From the NCBI GenBank assembly GCA_004335635.1, contig QAXH01002067.1:1809-20261 (forward strand): 18,453 bases of DNA, given 5' to 3'. Below, piece after piece: positions 8,823 through 18,453 of this stretch. Source of the stretch: Chloromonas sp. AAM2 (taxonomy: Eukaryota > Chlorophyta > Chlorophyceae > Chlamydomonadales > Chlamydomonadaceae). Numbering within the stretch: the stretch's first letter is position 1; each line of letters starts with the position of its first letter. A program made the translations under genes and the position numbers. The notes beneath the pieces were generated by a model. The model did not search any database and was not told where the DNA came from. It saw nothing but the letters and a program-made list of their open reading frames with translations.

Positions 8823-11108
8823 ATGCAAACACCTGCAGCAGACGAGATGCAGCGCAGCCGTTCCAGGTATGGAGACGACGACCTGCCACATCAGCATCAC
8901 AGGAGCTCAGTCTCCAGGGACGTGGTCATACGCGCAAGCAGAGTCTTTGATCCACAAGAGGAGAGCGAGCGGCTCAAGCTGTACGAGGTAGGTCAGGCGC
9001 CGTGCAAAGCAGAGGTAGGACTGAGGCATACCTGGCTGTTTGTGTTGAACATTCAAACTTGGCTGGGACATGTCACAACATGCAGGCTTTCAACGATCTG
9101 CAAGCTCTTGCAAAAAAGTTTGACAAGCCCTTTGAAGCGCCAGGTGCGTTTGCAGAGACCGATGGGTTGGTATGGCCGCCTGGTGTTTGCGTTGCATATG
9201 GGACAGGACCTGCTCTTGACTCAATTGTGATCCTGTGACTGCCTGCAGCCATCCTTGTGCTTGGGCATCAGACAGATGGCAAGTCAGCTCTGGTGGAGGC
9301 GCTGGTTGGCTTCCAGTTCAACACAGTTGGGGGCGGCACTACCACAAGGCGGCCTGTCGTCCTTCAAATGCAGTACAATCCGGCGTGCCTCCAGCCACAG
9401 TGCAGCTGCATTCTTGATGACGCTACTGAACAGGTTATGAGCCTCCAAGAGCTGCAGGTATGGTCATGTCTTCCCAGCAGTGAGCATCTGGGCGTTCTTC
9501 GCTTTTGCTCCTGCCTCTGTGCCGCCTTCCTGTGCAGTGCACATTCTATCTACCACCCCTGCTCCTGCATGGAGTAACTGCAATGGTGGCAGAAGTAGAT
9601 TGCAGAATCATCATTTGGTGGTCCTCTTTGCCTTGGAGGCAGTGGCAGTGTCCCGCAAGCCATTGCACGGCCGCAGCCACAGGCATTCATACATTCAGCA
9701 CCATGCGATTGCTCATCCATCAAAACTCCATGTCAGCGAACACTGTCAGTGTGTGCAATAGCCGTGGTACACGACTGTTGCTCCTCTGAAGATACCACCT
9801 GCTTGTTTCACAGGCATACATTAATGCCGCCAACGCTCGACTCGAGGAGCAGCAGCAGGTAAGGTTTTGTCTTGAACATCGCAGCAGGCAAAGGTGCTGC
9901 AATCCTGGTTGGACCTGGCCATGAGTACGCATACGACAATACGTCAGTGGGTGCTTGCATTTTCAGTGGCACATTGGGTCAATGCCCTTCCTGCTGGCAA
10001 GGAGTAGGCTTATGCACAGACTAGCGTGCCCTGACCAGTCAGGCAACGGGGCGCGTAGGACACGCTGACAGGAAGCGCAGGCCTGAAGCCCACACATAGG
10101 TGTCTATTACTTGTGCCTGCATTGCTGCCTGCCTGCTTGCCCGCCTGCAGTTCTCTCCCAAGGAGATCCTTGTAAACATCCAGTACAAGCACAGCCCCAA
10201 TCTGTGCATCATCGACACACCCGGCCTCATCTCCGCAGCGCCCGGCAAGGCGCACGCCAGCATGCAGGCGGCCAGCCGCGCCATTGAAACCCTTGTGCGG
10301 GCCAAGGCAGAGGTGCCCAGCCTCATCCTGCTGTGTCTGGAGGATGTCAACGACTGGACCCATGCAACGACTCGCAGATTGGTTCATCAGGTATGGTCCA
10401 TGCAGCCCTTGGACCTCCTTGCCCAGCCACCAATCATTATTATCTGGCCTTTGGTTCTGCAGAATTGCAGTCCCGCACATTATCATTGCCATGTTTTGCC
10501 AAATCGGTGCTGCCTGTAGGCTGACCCCGGCCTGTCTCGGTCAGTGCTTGTGAGCACCAAGCTGGACGCACGCATTGCCACCTTCAGCCGGCCAGCGGAC
10601 GTGGAGGCGTTTCTGCACCCTACCTCCTTGGGAGACACCATGCTGGGAGGCGCACCCTTCTTCACGTAAGCAGTTGCAAAGAAAGAAACTGAACCAACAA
10701 CACATTGCTTTGGAAGAGTACACATTTGACACATCTGAAAGTCGCTGGGCACCAGCACGCCTACCAGGGGCGCAACGCATGCACGCACGTCTCTTGCCTG
10801 CTTGCACAGCCAGCCCTCAAAGCCCACTGACAGGATGTATGCTAGAGTTAAGGTTGCTCACGAGCTGGCCACTTCAGAGTCAACGTGATCTCTTCCGTTG
10901 TTGGCAACTTGACCTGGCAGGTTCACGAAACCAGATAGGCTGCTCATCCGAAGAGGTTGCTCTGCATTCCTGTGTACAGCTCTGTGCCCGCTGGGCGTGT
11001 GGGCGACGATGCGGACGCCGTGCATCCGGGCAACCAGGAGTTCAGGGCGGCGCTGTCGGGCAGGGAGGCACAGGACGTGGCGGAGCTCGAGAGCAAGCTG
11101 CAGAGAAG
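8823..11108 (+). other. DRP5B exons 1-7: N-terminus and GTPase domain
   Basis: Exon 1 encodes a 55-residue, Arg/Ser/His-rich leader ending in ERLKLYE, which is equivalent to the ERWSLYE of ARC5. Exons 2-3 give AFNDLQALAKKF..PFEAPAILVLGHQTDGK and switch 1. Exon 5 holds NLCIIDTPGLI and VPSLILLCLEDVNDW. Exon 6 opens with ADPGLSRSVLVSTKLD after a TAG acceptor, and exon 7 gives SVPAGRVGDDAD. All nucleotide-binding motifs are present, so the GTPase is predicted to be active. Exon 4 is only 45 bp. Introns 3, 4, 6 and 7 are ~290-360 bp and hold no gene. Confidence 0.93.
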
Positions 11109-14100
11109 GTCAGTGGGGAGACCTCCAGTCAACTTCCACAGCATCCCTGCAGCAAATCTGCCAGGTGCTGCACTTTTCTTGTGCTGCTGTTCAACGTGCA
11201 GCACAGGACATAGCTAACCTACCATGTGCAACACGAGGGGGCTGACCTACCCTAGGCCTACCCTAGTCCAGCTGGGTTGTGTCTTACAGTCAAGTGGCAC
11301 CTGTGCTGCTTGATGCCCTTAAATAATTGGCAACCAATAATGGTGTCTCATGTACGACAAAAATGCTCTGCTATTTTGCTGCACTGTACCTGTGCGTGTT
11401 GCTACCTAGTCTCCTGACAAGCCCGCCCTGCTGTCTCCTGCAGGCTGGACGCGAGCGAGCTGGCGCACATCGGCGTGAGCTCCCTCCGCTCCTTCCTGGA
11501 GGGCCTGCTGCGTGAGCGCTACCTGCAGCAGGTGACCTCTGTGCTGTGTTGCTGGTGTTGGTTACATGGCCTTCAGTCCGGGGAGGACTGCTCAGCGGGG
11601 GGCAGGGGGAAATGGTATTGTAACCTTTTGTGATTGCAATTGTAACCTTCTGGTCACCACTGCACCCTTAACAACAGCAACAAAGTCACTTTGCAGGTGC
11701 CGGCTGTGCTGCCGGCGCTGCTGGAGCTGGAGAGGCTGGCGATGGCCTTTTCTGAATAATCTGTGTATGCGACATAAAGAATTGTATCAAGTTTGGGTTC
11801 TTATTAAGTGGCCCTGCTCGTAACCCAGGTGCCCGCTGTGCTGTCGGCGCTGGAGCTGGAGCGGATTGCAGTCAGCGCCAGGCAGGCCGACATCAGGGCG
11901 CATGCGCAGGCGCTCAACCAATCAGATCTCAAGGTAATCATGGCCGGTAGCTCAGACGCGCGCTAGGAGATTGATGCGACACTCATCTGTCCACACGATG
12001 TCAGTTGTGAGCATGCCATGACATTTGTTAATATGTCTACAACCAGTAATGCACCGGCTGCAGGCACAGGTAGAACCCTTCCTGTGTGTGTGTGTCTGTG
12101 TGTAGCAAGAGATGGCGTGAAACTGACTATGGGTTGGGGATGATGGTCAGTAATGCAGTCATGATGAGCAAGACAATGACGACAAGTGTTGTTGTACACT
12201 TGCTCTGTGAGCGCACAAAGACACACACGGTGGGGGTGTAATATGTGAGGGCTCGCAGGGGGTGTAATGCGGGAGCACAGCGGCGCGCACCGTACGGGAT
12301 TGCACTGTTGATGGCTTGCAGGAGCGGGGTCGGCGCTTGACGGAGGATTTTCTGCTTCAGCTCAACCGGCTGCTGCACGGCAACGCCTGCCCGCCTGTGG
12401 ACAAGTTTGGACAGACCTTGGCAGATGAACACGAGCATGCAGGTGCGGACCAAACAGACCTGCACACTGCCATCACTGCACAGCACTGTTCACAGTAGAT
12501 TGTTTAAACGGCTTGAACTGTTTCAGCGTGTCTTTGATCCTGAACGTCCAGTGCGTCCGGTTCTGAATGTTGTTGAGCATGTCTGTGCGGTGTGCAGGTT
12601 GCTTCACACTTCCGTCTGGCGAGCTGCTGCCGGTGCCGGATACCGTGCCCAACGCTGTCATGCGGCTGTATGGCGGGGCCCAGTTCCACAGGTATGGCAG
12701 CGACCCGTGGCAAGTGGTATTCAGCTTGTGTGATGGTGTGCTAAGCATTGCTGACAGCAGTTTTGGCTTTCTTGTACATTCCCTGCCTGCAGGACCATGG
12801 CGGAATTTCGAGTGGCTGTTGGACAGGTAAGTAGTGCAAAAGCGTCATCAGTGTACATGTGCTGTTCGCTATCTGGATACTTGACTGACCAATCGTCTCA
12901 GAACTAGACTGCCTGGTCTGCAGCACCAAAAGCTGTGAAACCGCAGTATGCCACGTAACATTGATGTAATGTAATGATGTTCTCATAGCCCGGTGGTCTA
13001 CTGAAGCCAACAGAGACATGGTAGTGATTCTCAACTGCTGCGTTGACGTGGCCTGACGACGTACCATGTCTTCCCAGCTGTGCGTGTCCAGGCGCCTTAG
13101 CTGTGCCTGTGCTGTAAGATTACGGTATGGTCTGTGGCCAGGACGCAGGCACAACATCAGTGGCCAATCTTCTCATAGATCAATGCTCTACTGAGGCTAA
13201 CAAGACACCCGACTGATGTGTGTGCAGATGTCCTGTCCCGAGCTGTCCCGCGAGGAGGTGGCCAACGCCTGTGGGCTGGAGGACGCGCATGACGGCGCAA
13301 ACTACCTGAGGGCTGCGTGCATCATTGCAGGTGAGTGCGCCAATTGCACGCCTATTCCTATTGGAAGCGCTGTCAGTCCACTTCGCATTGTAGGGGCCAG
13401 CTGCGACTGTCTGACCCTGTATTTAGCAAAACCAATACCATGCATTCCAGGCAATGCTTCAAAGCATGCAGCCTAGTTCTTAAAAAGAGGTGCTTTGAAA
13501 GTGTGTGTGCTTTGAGGTGGAGACAATGTTGTCCACCAACACCACAGACCATGGGAGAACAATGCGCACAATGTAGTCAGGTCTGGTCGCACTCGCATCA
13601 GAATTGGGAGTAACACAGGAATTGTCCCAGAACTGGCAAACTACCTTTTTCCTGGTTGTGCTGGTATCACAATAGAATCAACCCGATTCCTGTTGTGCAG
13701 TGGCCAAGGCTCGTGCCATCTTCGAGCCCTTCCTGCACCAGCTGGGCGCCAGGCTGTCGCATGTGCTCAGGCAGATGATGCCTGCCACAATGTACATGCT
13801 GCGGGTAAGCCAAGCACCTATGCCCTAAACATGAACAGCTGAGTGCCGTGGGCCAGCACATGCACTGCACTGCTGGTGGTCATCAGTGTTTCAGACTTCT
13901 TGGGGGAGTGCTATTATGCAGCTGGGCACAGATGGCCTGCTCATGCCGTGTACACTCAACTTTGACTCTGCGCACTGCTTGTCGAGCTCCTGTTGCACTC
14001 TGCTTGAGGATGTGAATGTGGCTTAGGTACGGATCACTTCGATTCCAGCTACTTGCAGCAGGGTGTTTTATAAGTGATTACGAATGGGTACAGTTTGCAT

Positions 14101-17013
14101 GCACCTATTGCTCCATGTGCCGCCATGTTGTGTGTTCTGTGTAGGAAGCATCCCCCGGCACCGCAGCCCCCAGCAGCCCGTCTGACACGGATGCCGCGTT
14201 GGTCCGGGTGGTCGGGGAGAGGTTCAACAGCTTCATAGAGGAGGTGAGGCAGACCTGACGTGGCCTGTGTTGCCATGTACGACCTGCCATGCATATCAGT
14301 ATGGCTTCCGCAATCCTTTGTATGATTACCAGAATGTATTGCAGCTCATAGCTGCACATCAGTGGAAAGGTACACCCTGGTACATGTTAATACATGTTAA
14401 CGCATCTACAACTGCCCGCGTGCTTCAGGTGGAAAGCTCCTGTCGTGCACGATGCCTCGAGGTGCGTCTGACAGCCTGCCACTGAGGGGGCACCTGCAGC
14501 CAGTTTCTGGGTTTCCCTGTCACTTATTTCCCAGAATACTCATCTATCAGAGTTTGGCACTCGTTTGGGGAAGGCGCAGTCCTTCACATTCTTTGACTCA
14601 TCAGCAGAGTCACGCAGATTCTACCGTGTACAACTTGTATGGTATGTTGCTGCAGGACCTCCTATCCACCACCCGCTACGTGACCTGGAGCCTGCACACC
14701 AAGGGCAGCAGGAGCCTGCACGGCATGCTCAGCAAAGTGCGGCCAACTCTTTAGACCTAGAATCTTGCTTTGTCCTTGGAGCCGCAAGAAGCTGTTTGTA
14801 GTATAATACAGGCGGCCACGGCTATGGTTGCCTCAGTCTGCACGGTTTGGGCGTGCAGCACTGGCTAGGGCAAACATGCACGCTGCCTGTCGGTCAGAGG
14901 TGCCCTGCATGTTTGCATGGCTGTTTTTTCAGATGGTTGTCAAGCCCCAGGAGGGCGCTGCTGCTGCCAAGCCCAGTGGCAAGGACAAAGACAAGGGCGC
15001 GCGGGAGGGGGAGCTCAGCCCCACCTTCCTGGCTCACCTGCTGGAGGAGCTGCTGTTCAGCAGGTGAGGGCGAGTTATCAACGGGGTTCTAGACGGGGGA
15101 CAGACATTTTAGAAGCGCAATTGAGTGAGCTGCTTCTGTTCAGCAGACGTTCACAAGCGGTGGCACTGGACCTAGGATGTATCATTCACTGCAGTGTTTG
15201 AGAGGTTGAGGATACGTTGCATGGGCCCCTGCAGTGTAGAGGTGTCATGACGTGAGGACAGGACTTGCGCCCTAGGTGTCAACCAATCCAGGTCAGTAGA
15301 CTACATGCAGACAGGCAAGGCCTCCTTAATGTGGACAAGGGTCAAAGTCCAAATGTGTTTTCTGAGCAAGCGAATTGCCTGATGTTGGTGCATGGGGGGC
15401 CCCCCATCGTTGCAATTCTTGCCAGTGTGACAGGCATCTGCTGTGTGACCCGTGGTGCTGGCAAGCCCTGTGCTCTCGTATCCAACATGGCTTCAAACGA
15501 GTTGCAGGTCGGGTATACGTCATGTCAGTAGCTGTGCTTGGCGCTGTGCACGCTGTGTGTCTGCAGGCAGATCACCAGCACCAGCGAGGAGCTGGTCTCA
15601 GCCCTGGTGGCGCAGATGTTCGAGGGCGTGAGGGACTACGTGGTGCAGTCAGCGGAGCTCAAGTTCCTCTCCTTCTTCCTGTAAGAGCAGCCGGGCACGT
15701 GTCCGGAACTGCTTCCTTCGTATCCATGACATCCCACCCCAACCTGTCTGATGCATTCCCACGATGCCGGTGGTGTTCCAACATCAGCCCTGCTTCATGA
15801 AATTCTGGCCATTGTAATCCGTTCAACCAATTTGTGCCACGAATCCCAGCTGCAGTGAAGCTAGATTGAATTTTCTGATTACATCCCCATCTTGACCTGA
15901 ACAAACTTCTTCATGGCTTGTTTTCCTTGCAGCATGCCCGTTGTTGACACGTTCCCCCAGCGCCTGCGGTCCCACATGGAGTCCCTCTACGAACAGGACC
16001 TGGACGCGGTGTTCAACACCAGCCAGACGCGCACGCAGCTGGAGGCAAGGAGGCTGTCACTGGATGCAGAGCTGATCCAGGTGTGGGCACAGGGCGACAC
16101 AGCCTGCTTGCGACATGTGTATTGCGCTGCAATGTTCAATTCCTCCTTGTAACTGCAATGCTAATTCTGGCAGAGCCACAAATATTGGGGGCATGTGATA
16201 TCACTACGTCAGGTGCTATGGGCGTGCTGTTTCTTGCGGGGTAAGGAGACCCTGGAGGAAAAGGGAAACGGGGAGAGGGCCTCCACATCCAATGACTGAT
16301 GCACGCAACGTGATGAGAGGTGACCATTGCTGAGCAAGTCTCTACTGCAAAGGTAGTCTCAGGCCACGCATGCCTTCCCCTTTTTGAATTGCAGGTAGAG
16401 CGTTTGTTGGCCAAGTTTGTTGGGGTCCAGAACATGCTTCAGAGGCAGCCCGGGACGCTCCGTGGCGCCCCCGAGCGTCAGAGCGGGACTGATCAGCTGG
16501 GACTGCGAGGCAGCCCACTCAAGCATGTGGGCGGGCCAAGCCGACCCAAGGTGAGGCTTCTGTTTGTTGCTTTACTTGTTACATCATACAATCACTGCAC
16601 GAGGACGTGAGTTGGGCCAACGTCTCGTGTGACGTGTGGAGATGAAGTTGAGGTTTGCCGGGGACAGGCAACAGGGATATGACCTGTTGCTCCTCACGTC
16701 CATGGGGAGGCTCGCTTGTCGGTCAGCTTCAGAGCACGCATTGGCTGCAACCACTTTATAAGGACTGTCGAAAAAATCGAACTGTGCACGCTATTGTGCT
16801 CCACTGGAGGTAGAGCATATGCTGGTTGAAGGCCAGCGTGCGTGCTGAACTCTCACATCATGCTTATGATTGCAGGCTGGCCTTCTGGGTCGTCCCCCCT
16901 CGGACGCTGACACGGTGCGGGATGCGAGCATTAAGGTGGCAGCGCAGGCGGCGTCTGCGCGCATGGGCCTCCTGACCGGGCCCTCCGTGACCCCACCGGT
17001 CCGCCCAGCCTGA
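8823..17013 (+). CDS. ARC5: Dynamin-related protein DRP5B/ARC5, chloroplast division GTPase
   Basis: DRP5B/ARC5 is a large GTPase that assembles on the cytosolic face of the dividing plastid and drives constriction. Twenty-two exons: 8823-8987, 9086-9143, 9249-9457, 9814-9858, 10151-10390, 10520-10665, 10980-11108, 11444-11531, 11829-11933, 12322-12442, 12598-12691, 12793-12826, 13228-13330, 13701-13804, 14145-14243, 14429-14461, 14656-14736, 14933-15063, 15567-15680, 15933-16080, 16395-16550, 16876-17013 (TGA). All 21 introns are GT-AG and the frame is kept, giving 2541 nt and 846 aa; Arabidopsis ARC5 is ~777 aa. GTPase motifs: G1 GHQTDGKS (80-87), G2 Thr in GGGTTTRRP (102-110), G3 DTPG (181-184), G4 STKLD (251-255). 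ARC5-type blocks follow (VVACGLEDAHDG-like helix, VAKARAIFEPFLHQLGARL, STTRYVTWSLH, AELKFLSFFLMPVVD). No membrane segment or transit peptide is evident, as expected for a cytosolic protein. The start at 8823 fits ARC5's short N-terminus; 8847 is an alternative, and the frame is also open back to an ATG at 8580. Confidence 0.94.
11697..11759 (+). pseudogene. Decayed duplicate of DRP5B exon 9 with in-frame stop
   Basis: The first ~39 nt (11697-11735) match exon 9 (11829-11864) at about 33 of 36 aligned bases, with one 3-bp insertion. The copy reads VPAVLPALLELERLAMAFSE and then TAA at 11757-11759; the true exon reads VPAVLSALELERIAVSARQ and stays open to its donor at 11934. The copy has a good acceptor (CACTTTGCAG), arguably better than that of the true exon (GTAACCCAG), and donor-like GTs follow at 11763 and 11765. 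Confidence 0.75.
12981..13208 (+). repeat. Pair of diverged direct repeats in DRP5B intron 12
   Basis: A ~38-bp unit starting TTCTCATAG and containing TCTACTGARGCYAACA occurs at about 12980-13017 and again at about 13170-13208, at roughly 70% identity. The second unit ends ~20 bp before the exon 13 acceptor. Confidence 0.6.
14381..14400 (+). repeat. Perfect 10-bp tandem duplication in DRP5B intron 15
   Basis: TACATGTTAA occurs twice in a row, 29 bp upstream of the 33-bp micro-exon 16. Confidence 0.85.
14933..17013 (+). other. DRP5B exons 18-22: C-terminal effector (GED-like) region and tail
   Basis: Exon 18 begins with a low-complexity, Lys/Asp/Ala-rich linker (KPSGKDKDKG) and then LSPTFLAHLLEELLFSR. 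Exons 19-20 give SEELVSALVAQMFEGVRDYV, AELKFLSFFLMPVVDTFP and a charged helix (TQLEARRLSLDAEL) that matches the end of ARC5. Exons 21-22 add a polar, Gly/Pro/Arg-rich tail (~765-846) longer than that of Arabidopsis ARC5; it has no recognised domain and is probably disordered. Confidence 0.88.
15109..15146 (+). pseudogene. Possible decayed duplicate of the 3' end of DRP5B exon 18
   Basis: In intron 18, 15109-15146 translates as LEAQLSELLLFSR, against FLAHLLEELLFSR at the end of exon 18 (15026-15063): 8 of 13 residues identical without gaps, with the closing TTCAGCAG shared at the DNA level. The copy is followed by ACG, so the GT donor is lost. Confidence 0.45.
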
Positions 17014-17607
17014 TCAACCCACTGCAAGGCCCTGATACATAGGCGCTGGGTTTTAGAAATGAGATGGAGGCACATATTCATGATAGCATCACAGTTTTTA
17101 GCAGGCACAACACAGCCGTGCTGTAGACAAAGGGTCACGCGAGTTGTTGTGAGATTGATGGCAGCAGGAGCAGCAGGCATGCCTACCAAGCTTTGAAGGC
17201 TGCAAGCATGCATATCTGCTGCTGAGTTCGATGGCTTAGGCAGGTCCTGAATTGCTCTGATAACCTCACTTTCACTGCCACAGCAGTGCCAAAGTAGCAG
17301 GCATGTGCGTGGCCTGTTACCGATCGGTGTGGTCAGCAGTGGCTGCTGCCAATTGCAGCAAGAGTGACTTGGGTCGAGTGATATGGTCCTGATTAGGGTG
17401 TCGGCTGGGCAAGCCCATCCCGCTGTTCAGCAAGTGCTCCTCCAGCAGTGGCATTCAGTAGTCAGATGCCATAACATTACAACCCTGAGAAACATCTGGA
17501 TGGTGAAGTTGTGCTCTGCGCTCGACATGATAGTGGGGACGGAAGCAGCAGCTCGGCGACTTGACTTTACATCATGCAGAGTCGTTGCCACATGTTTACC
17601 TCTGTAA
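17014..17607 (+). other. Probable DRP5B 3' UTR ending near a TGTAA signal
   Basis: After the TGA at 17011-17013 no recognisable coding sequence follows. The first TGTAA I find on the plus strand is at 17603-17607, which would give a 3' UTR of about 600 nt, a normal length for volvocine-type algae. The cleavage site cannot be fixed from the sequence. Confidence 0.4.
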
Positions 17608-17639
17608 TCCTGGGCTGCAGAAGTCCTGGGCTGCAGAAA
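17608..17639 (+). repeat. 16-bp tandem duplication
   Basis: TCCTGGGCTGCAGAAG is followed at once by a second copy that differs only in the last base. It starts immediately after the TGTAA motif. Confidence 0.85.
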
Positions 17640-17742
17640 CAGTTGGCCCGATTTTCAACATAACCGGATTTGCTCCGGAGTACTGGTGCCAGTTATTGCA
17701 AGACTTTGGCTCCTGTTTGCATTTTTGGTGGAGTGGCTTCAC

Positions 17743-17768
17743 CAGTATTAGAATTCAGTATTAGAATC
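17743..17768 (+). repeat. 13-bp tandem duplication
   Basis: CAGTATTAGAATT is repeated as CAGTATTAGAATC, within a locally AT-rich stretch (about 17640-17850). Confidence 0.85.
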
Positions 17769-18085
17769 ATACCGTGGTGAATTTTTGCGGTACTGGCCTC
17801 AGAAATCGGTAATGTAGCATAGTACAACAACAGTGTTACAGCAGTTTGCCAGCTCTGATACCAGCTCTACGGATGATTCAGTTCTTTATTGTTGCGGTTG
17901 GCTTTTCTTCTAGGGGCTGCATCAGCTGAGTGCGCGCCCCACAGCCTGTCTGCGATGTTTCATAATTATCATAACACCTGTGCTGGGTACACAAGATTGG
18001 TAGTGATACAATTTGATGTGATACTCAGTGACTGTGCTGTGACGTCAGAGTGAGACTAACGACTGTGACCTGTCAACCCTGCGGC

Positions 18086-18092
18086 TATATAT
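18086..18092 (+). promoter_or_regulatory. TATA-like box, possible promoter of a gene to the right
   Basis: TATATAT sits in otherwise GC-balanced sequence and is followed ~25 nt later by a pyrimidine-rich stretch (TTCTGTTCGTCTTCTTCGTC), an arrangement like a core promoter plus initiator. A CGTCA/TGACGTCA-like motif lies ~45 nt upstream. No gene is visible downstream within the window. Confidence 0.3.
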
Positions 18093-18277
18093 CGACACCA
18101 GCGCCTTCTGTTCGTCTTCTTCGTCCTGTGTCCAGTGTGTCTGAGAAGTTTGCCAGTTCTGGGACAGTTTGTGTGGATAGGTCTGTATTACCGCCAGGCA
18201 CCATTGTGTGTCAGTAAAACATGTGTATGTATGTGTGTGGACCGCACATGGGGTGAACGACGGGGTGATTGGTAGCT

Positions 18278-18320
18278 GCCTTAGGACCTGAGACCTGAGG
18301 ACTCCGCCTTAGGACCTGAG
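18278..18320 (+). repeat. Direct repeat GCCTTAGGACCTGAG, period 28 bp
   Basis: The 15-bp unit GCCTTAGGACCTGAG occurs at 18278-18292 and 18306-18320. A partial unit (ACCTGAGGA) lies between the two. Confidence 0.85.
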
Positions 18321-18453
18321 CCATGCTTCACTCAATTCAGAACACACATGTTTCACTCACTCCACACAGTTTGGCCACAGCCCGCTCGCACCATAGTACA
18401 CTCAATCACACTTTGCCACGAAAACACAAACCAAAAACGTGTTCCAGTGGTAC

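Larger units (their letters stand above)
11444..14736 (+). other. DRP5B exons 8-17: middle/stalk region
   Basis: Exon 8 reads LDASELAHIGVSSLRSFLEG, matching the ARC5 segment KSRIGISKLRLFLEE. The following exons include ERGRRLTEDFLLQLNRLL (10), PNAVMRLYGGAQFHR (11), TMAEFRVAVGQ (12, 34 bp), CPELSREEVANACGLEDAHD (13), FEPFLHQLGARLSHVLRQMM (14), RVVGERFNSFIEE (15), the 33-bp micro-exon VESSCRARCLE (16), and DLLSTTRYVTWSLHTKG (17). These line up in order with ARC5. The micro-exons are supported by exact frame and conserved residues. Introns of 300-400 bp in this block (9, 12, 13, 14) contain no gene; intron 8 contains a decayed exon copy. Confidence 0.9.
17640..18453. other. Right-edge stretch without a recognisable gene
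   Basis: Neither strand shows a recognisable protein. It holds an AT-rich part, short tandem duplications, a TATA-like element at 18086-18092 and a small TG-rich run at ~18222-18240. It could be intergenic DNA, the promoter of a gene beyond the window, or an eroded repeat. Confidence 0.5.

Noticed and set aside
10575..11213. A 212-codon open frame on the plus strand
   Set aside because: It overlaps DRP5B exons 6-7 in the wrong frame and shows no family features; the spliced DRP5B reading matches ARC5 throughout.
13918..13960. Further copy of part of DRP5B exon 14 in intron 14
   Set aside because: Only a 9-bp match (CAGCTGGGC) is shared, which is expected by chance.
17960..18300. Solo LTR of a retrotransposon (TATA box and pyrimidine-rich leader)
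   Set aside because: No TG...CA ends, primer-binding site, target duplication or second LTR could be identified.
1..18453. tRNA or rRNA genes
   Set aside because: No cloverleaf with a matching T-loop and acceptor stem, and no rRNA core sequence, was recognised on either strand by eye.

Overview
The window is nuclear DNA of a green alga, most likely from the chlorophyte core (Chlamydomonas/Volvox/Haematococcus-like). The evidence is two intron-rich genes for plastid proteins, 35 GT-AG introns that mostly end in TGCAG or similar, TGTAA motifs that fit the chlorophycean poly(A) signal, many (TG/CA)n microsatellites, and moderate-to-high GC. The species cannot be named from the sequence alone.

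Left edge (1-1168): the C-terminal part of a hAT-family transposase lies on the minus strand at 3-518. About 650 bp follow in which I see no convincing gene.

Centre-left (1169-8561, minus strand): a 15-exon gene for an organellar glycyl-tRNA synthetase of bacterial type, with the alpha and beta subunits fused in one chain as in Arabidopsis EDD1. All exon joins keep the frame. The last ~130 residues expected of the family are not found between the last visible exon and the hAT sequence. The gene is therefore either cut by the transposon or continues beyond the window.

Centre (8562-8822): a 261-bp head-to-head intergenic region with three CCAAT/ATTGG boxes, which probably drives both genes.

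Centre-right (8823-17013, plus strand): a complete 22-exon gene for DRP5B/ARC5, the dynamin-related GTPase of the chloroplast division ring (846 aa predicted). Two of its introns contain decayed copies of parts of neighbouring exons. One (11697-11759) has a good acceptor and an in-frame stop, so it could act as a poison exon.

Right edge (17014-18453): the probable 3' UTR, then non-coding DNA with short tandem duplications and a TATA-like element.

The two main genes share a plastid theme: one makes a tRNA synthetase for organellar translation, the other constricts the dividing plastid. Their shared promoter region is the most obvious link. No prokaryotic-type defence system, CRISPR array or RNA gene was seen.
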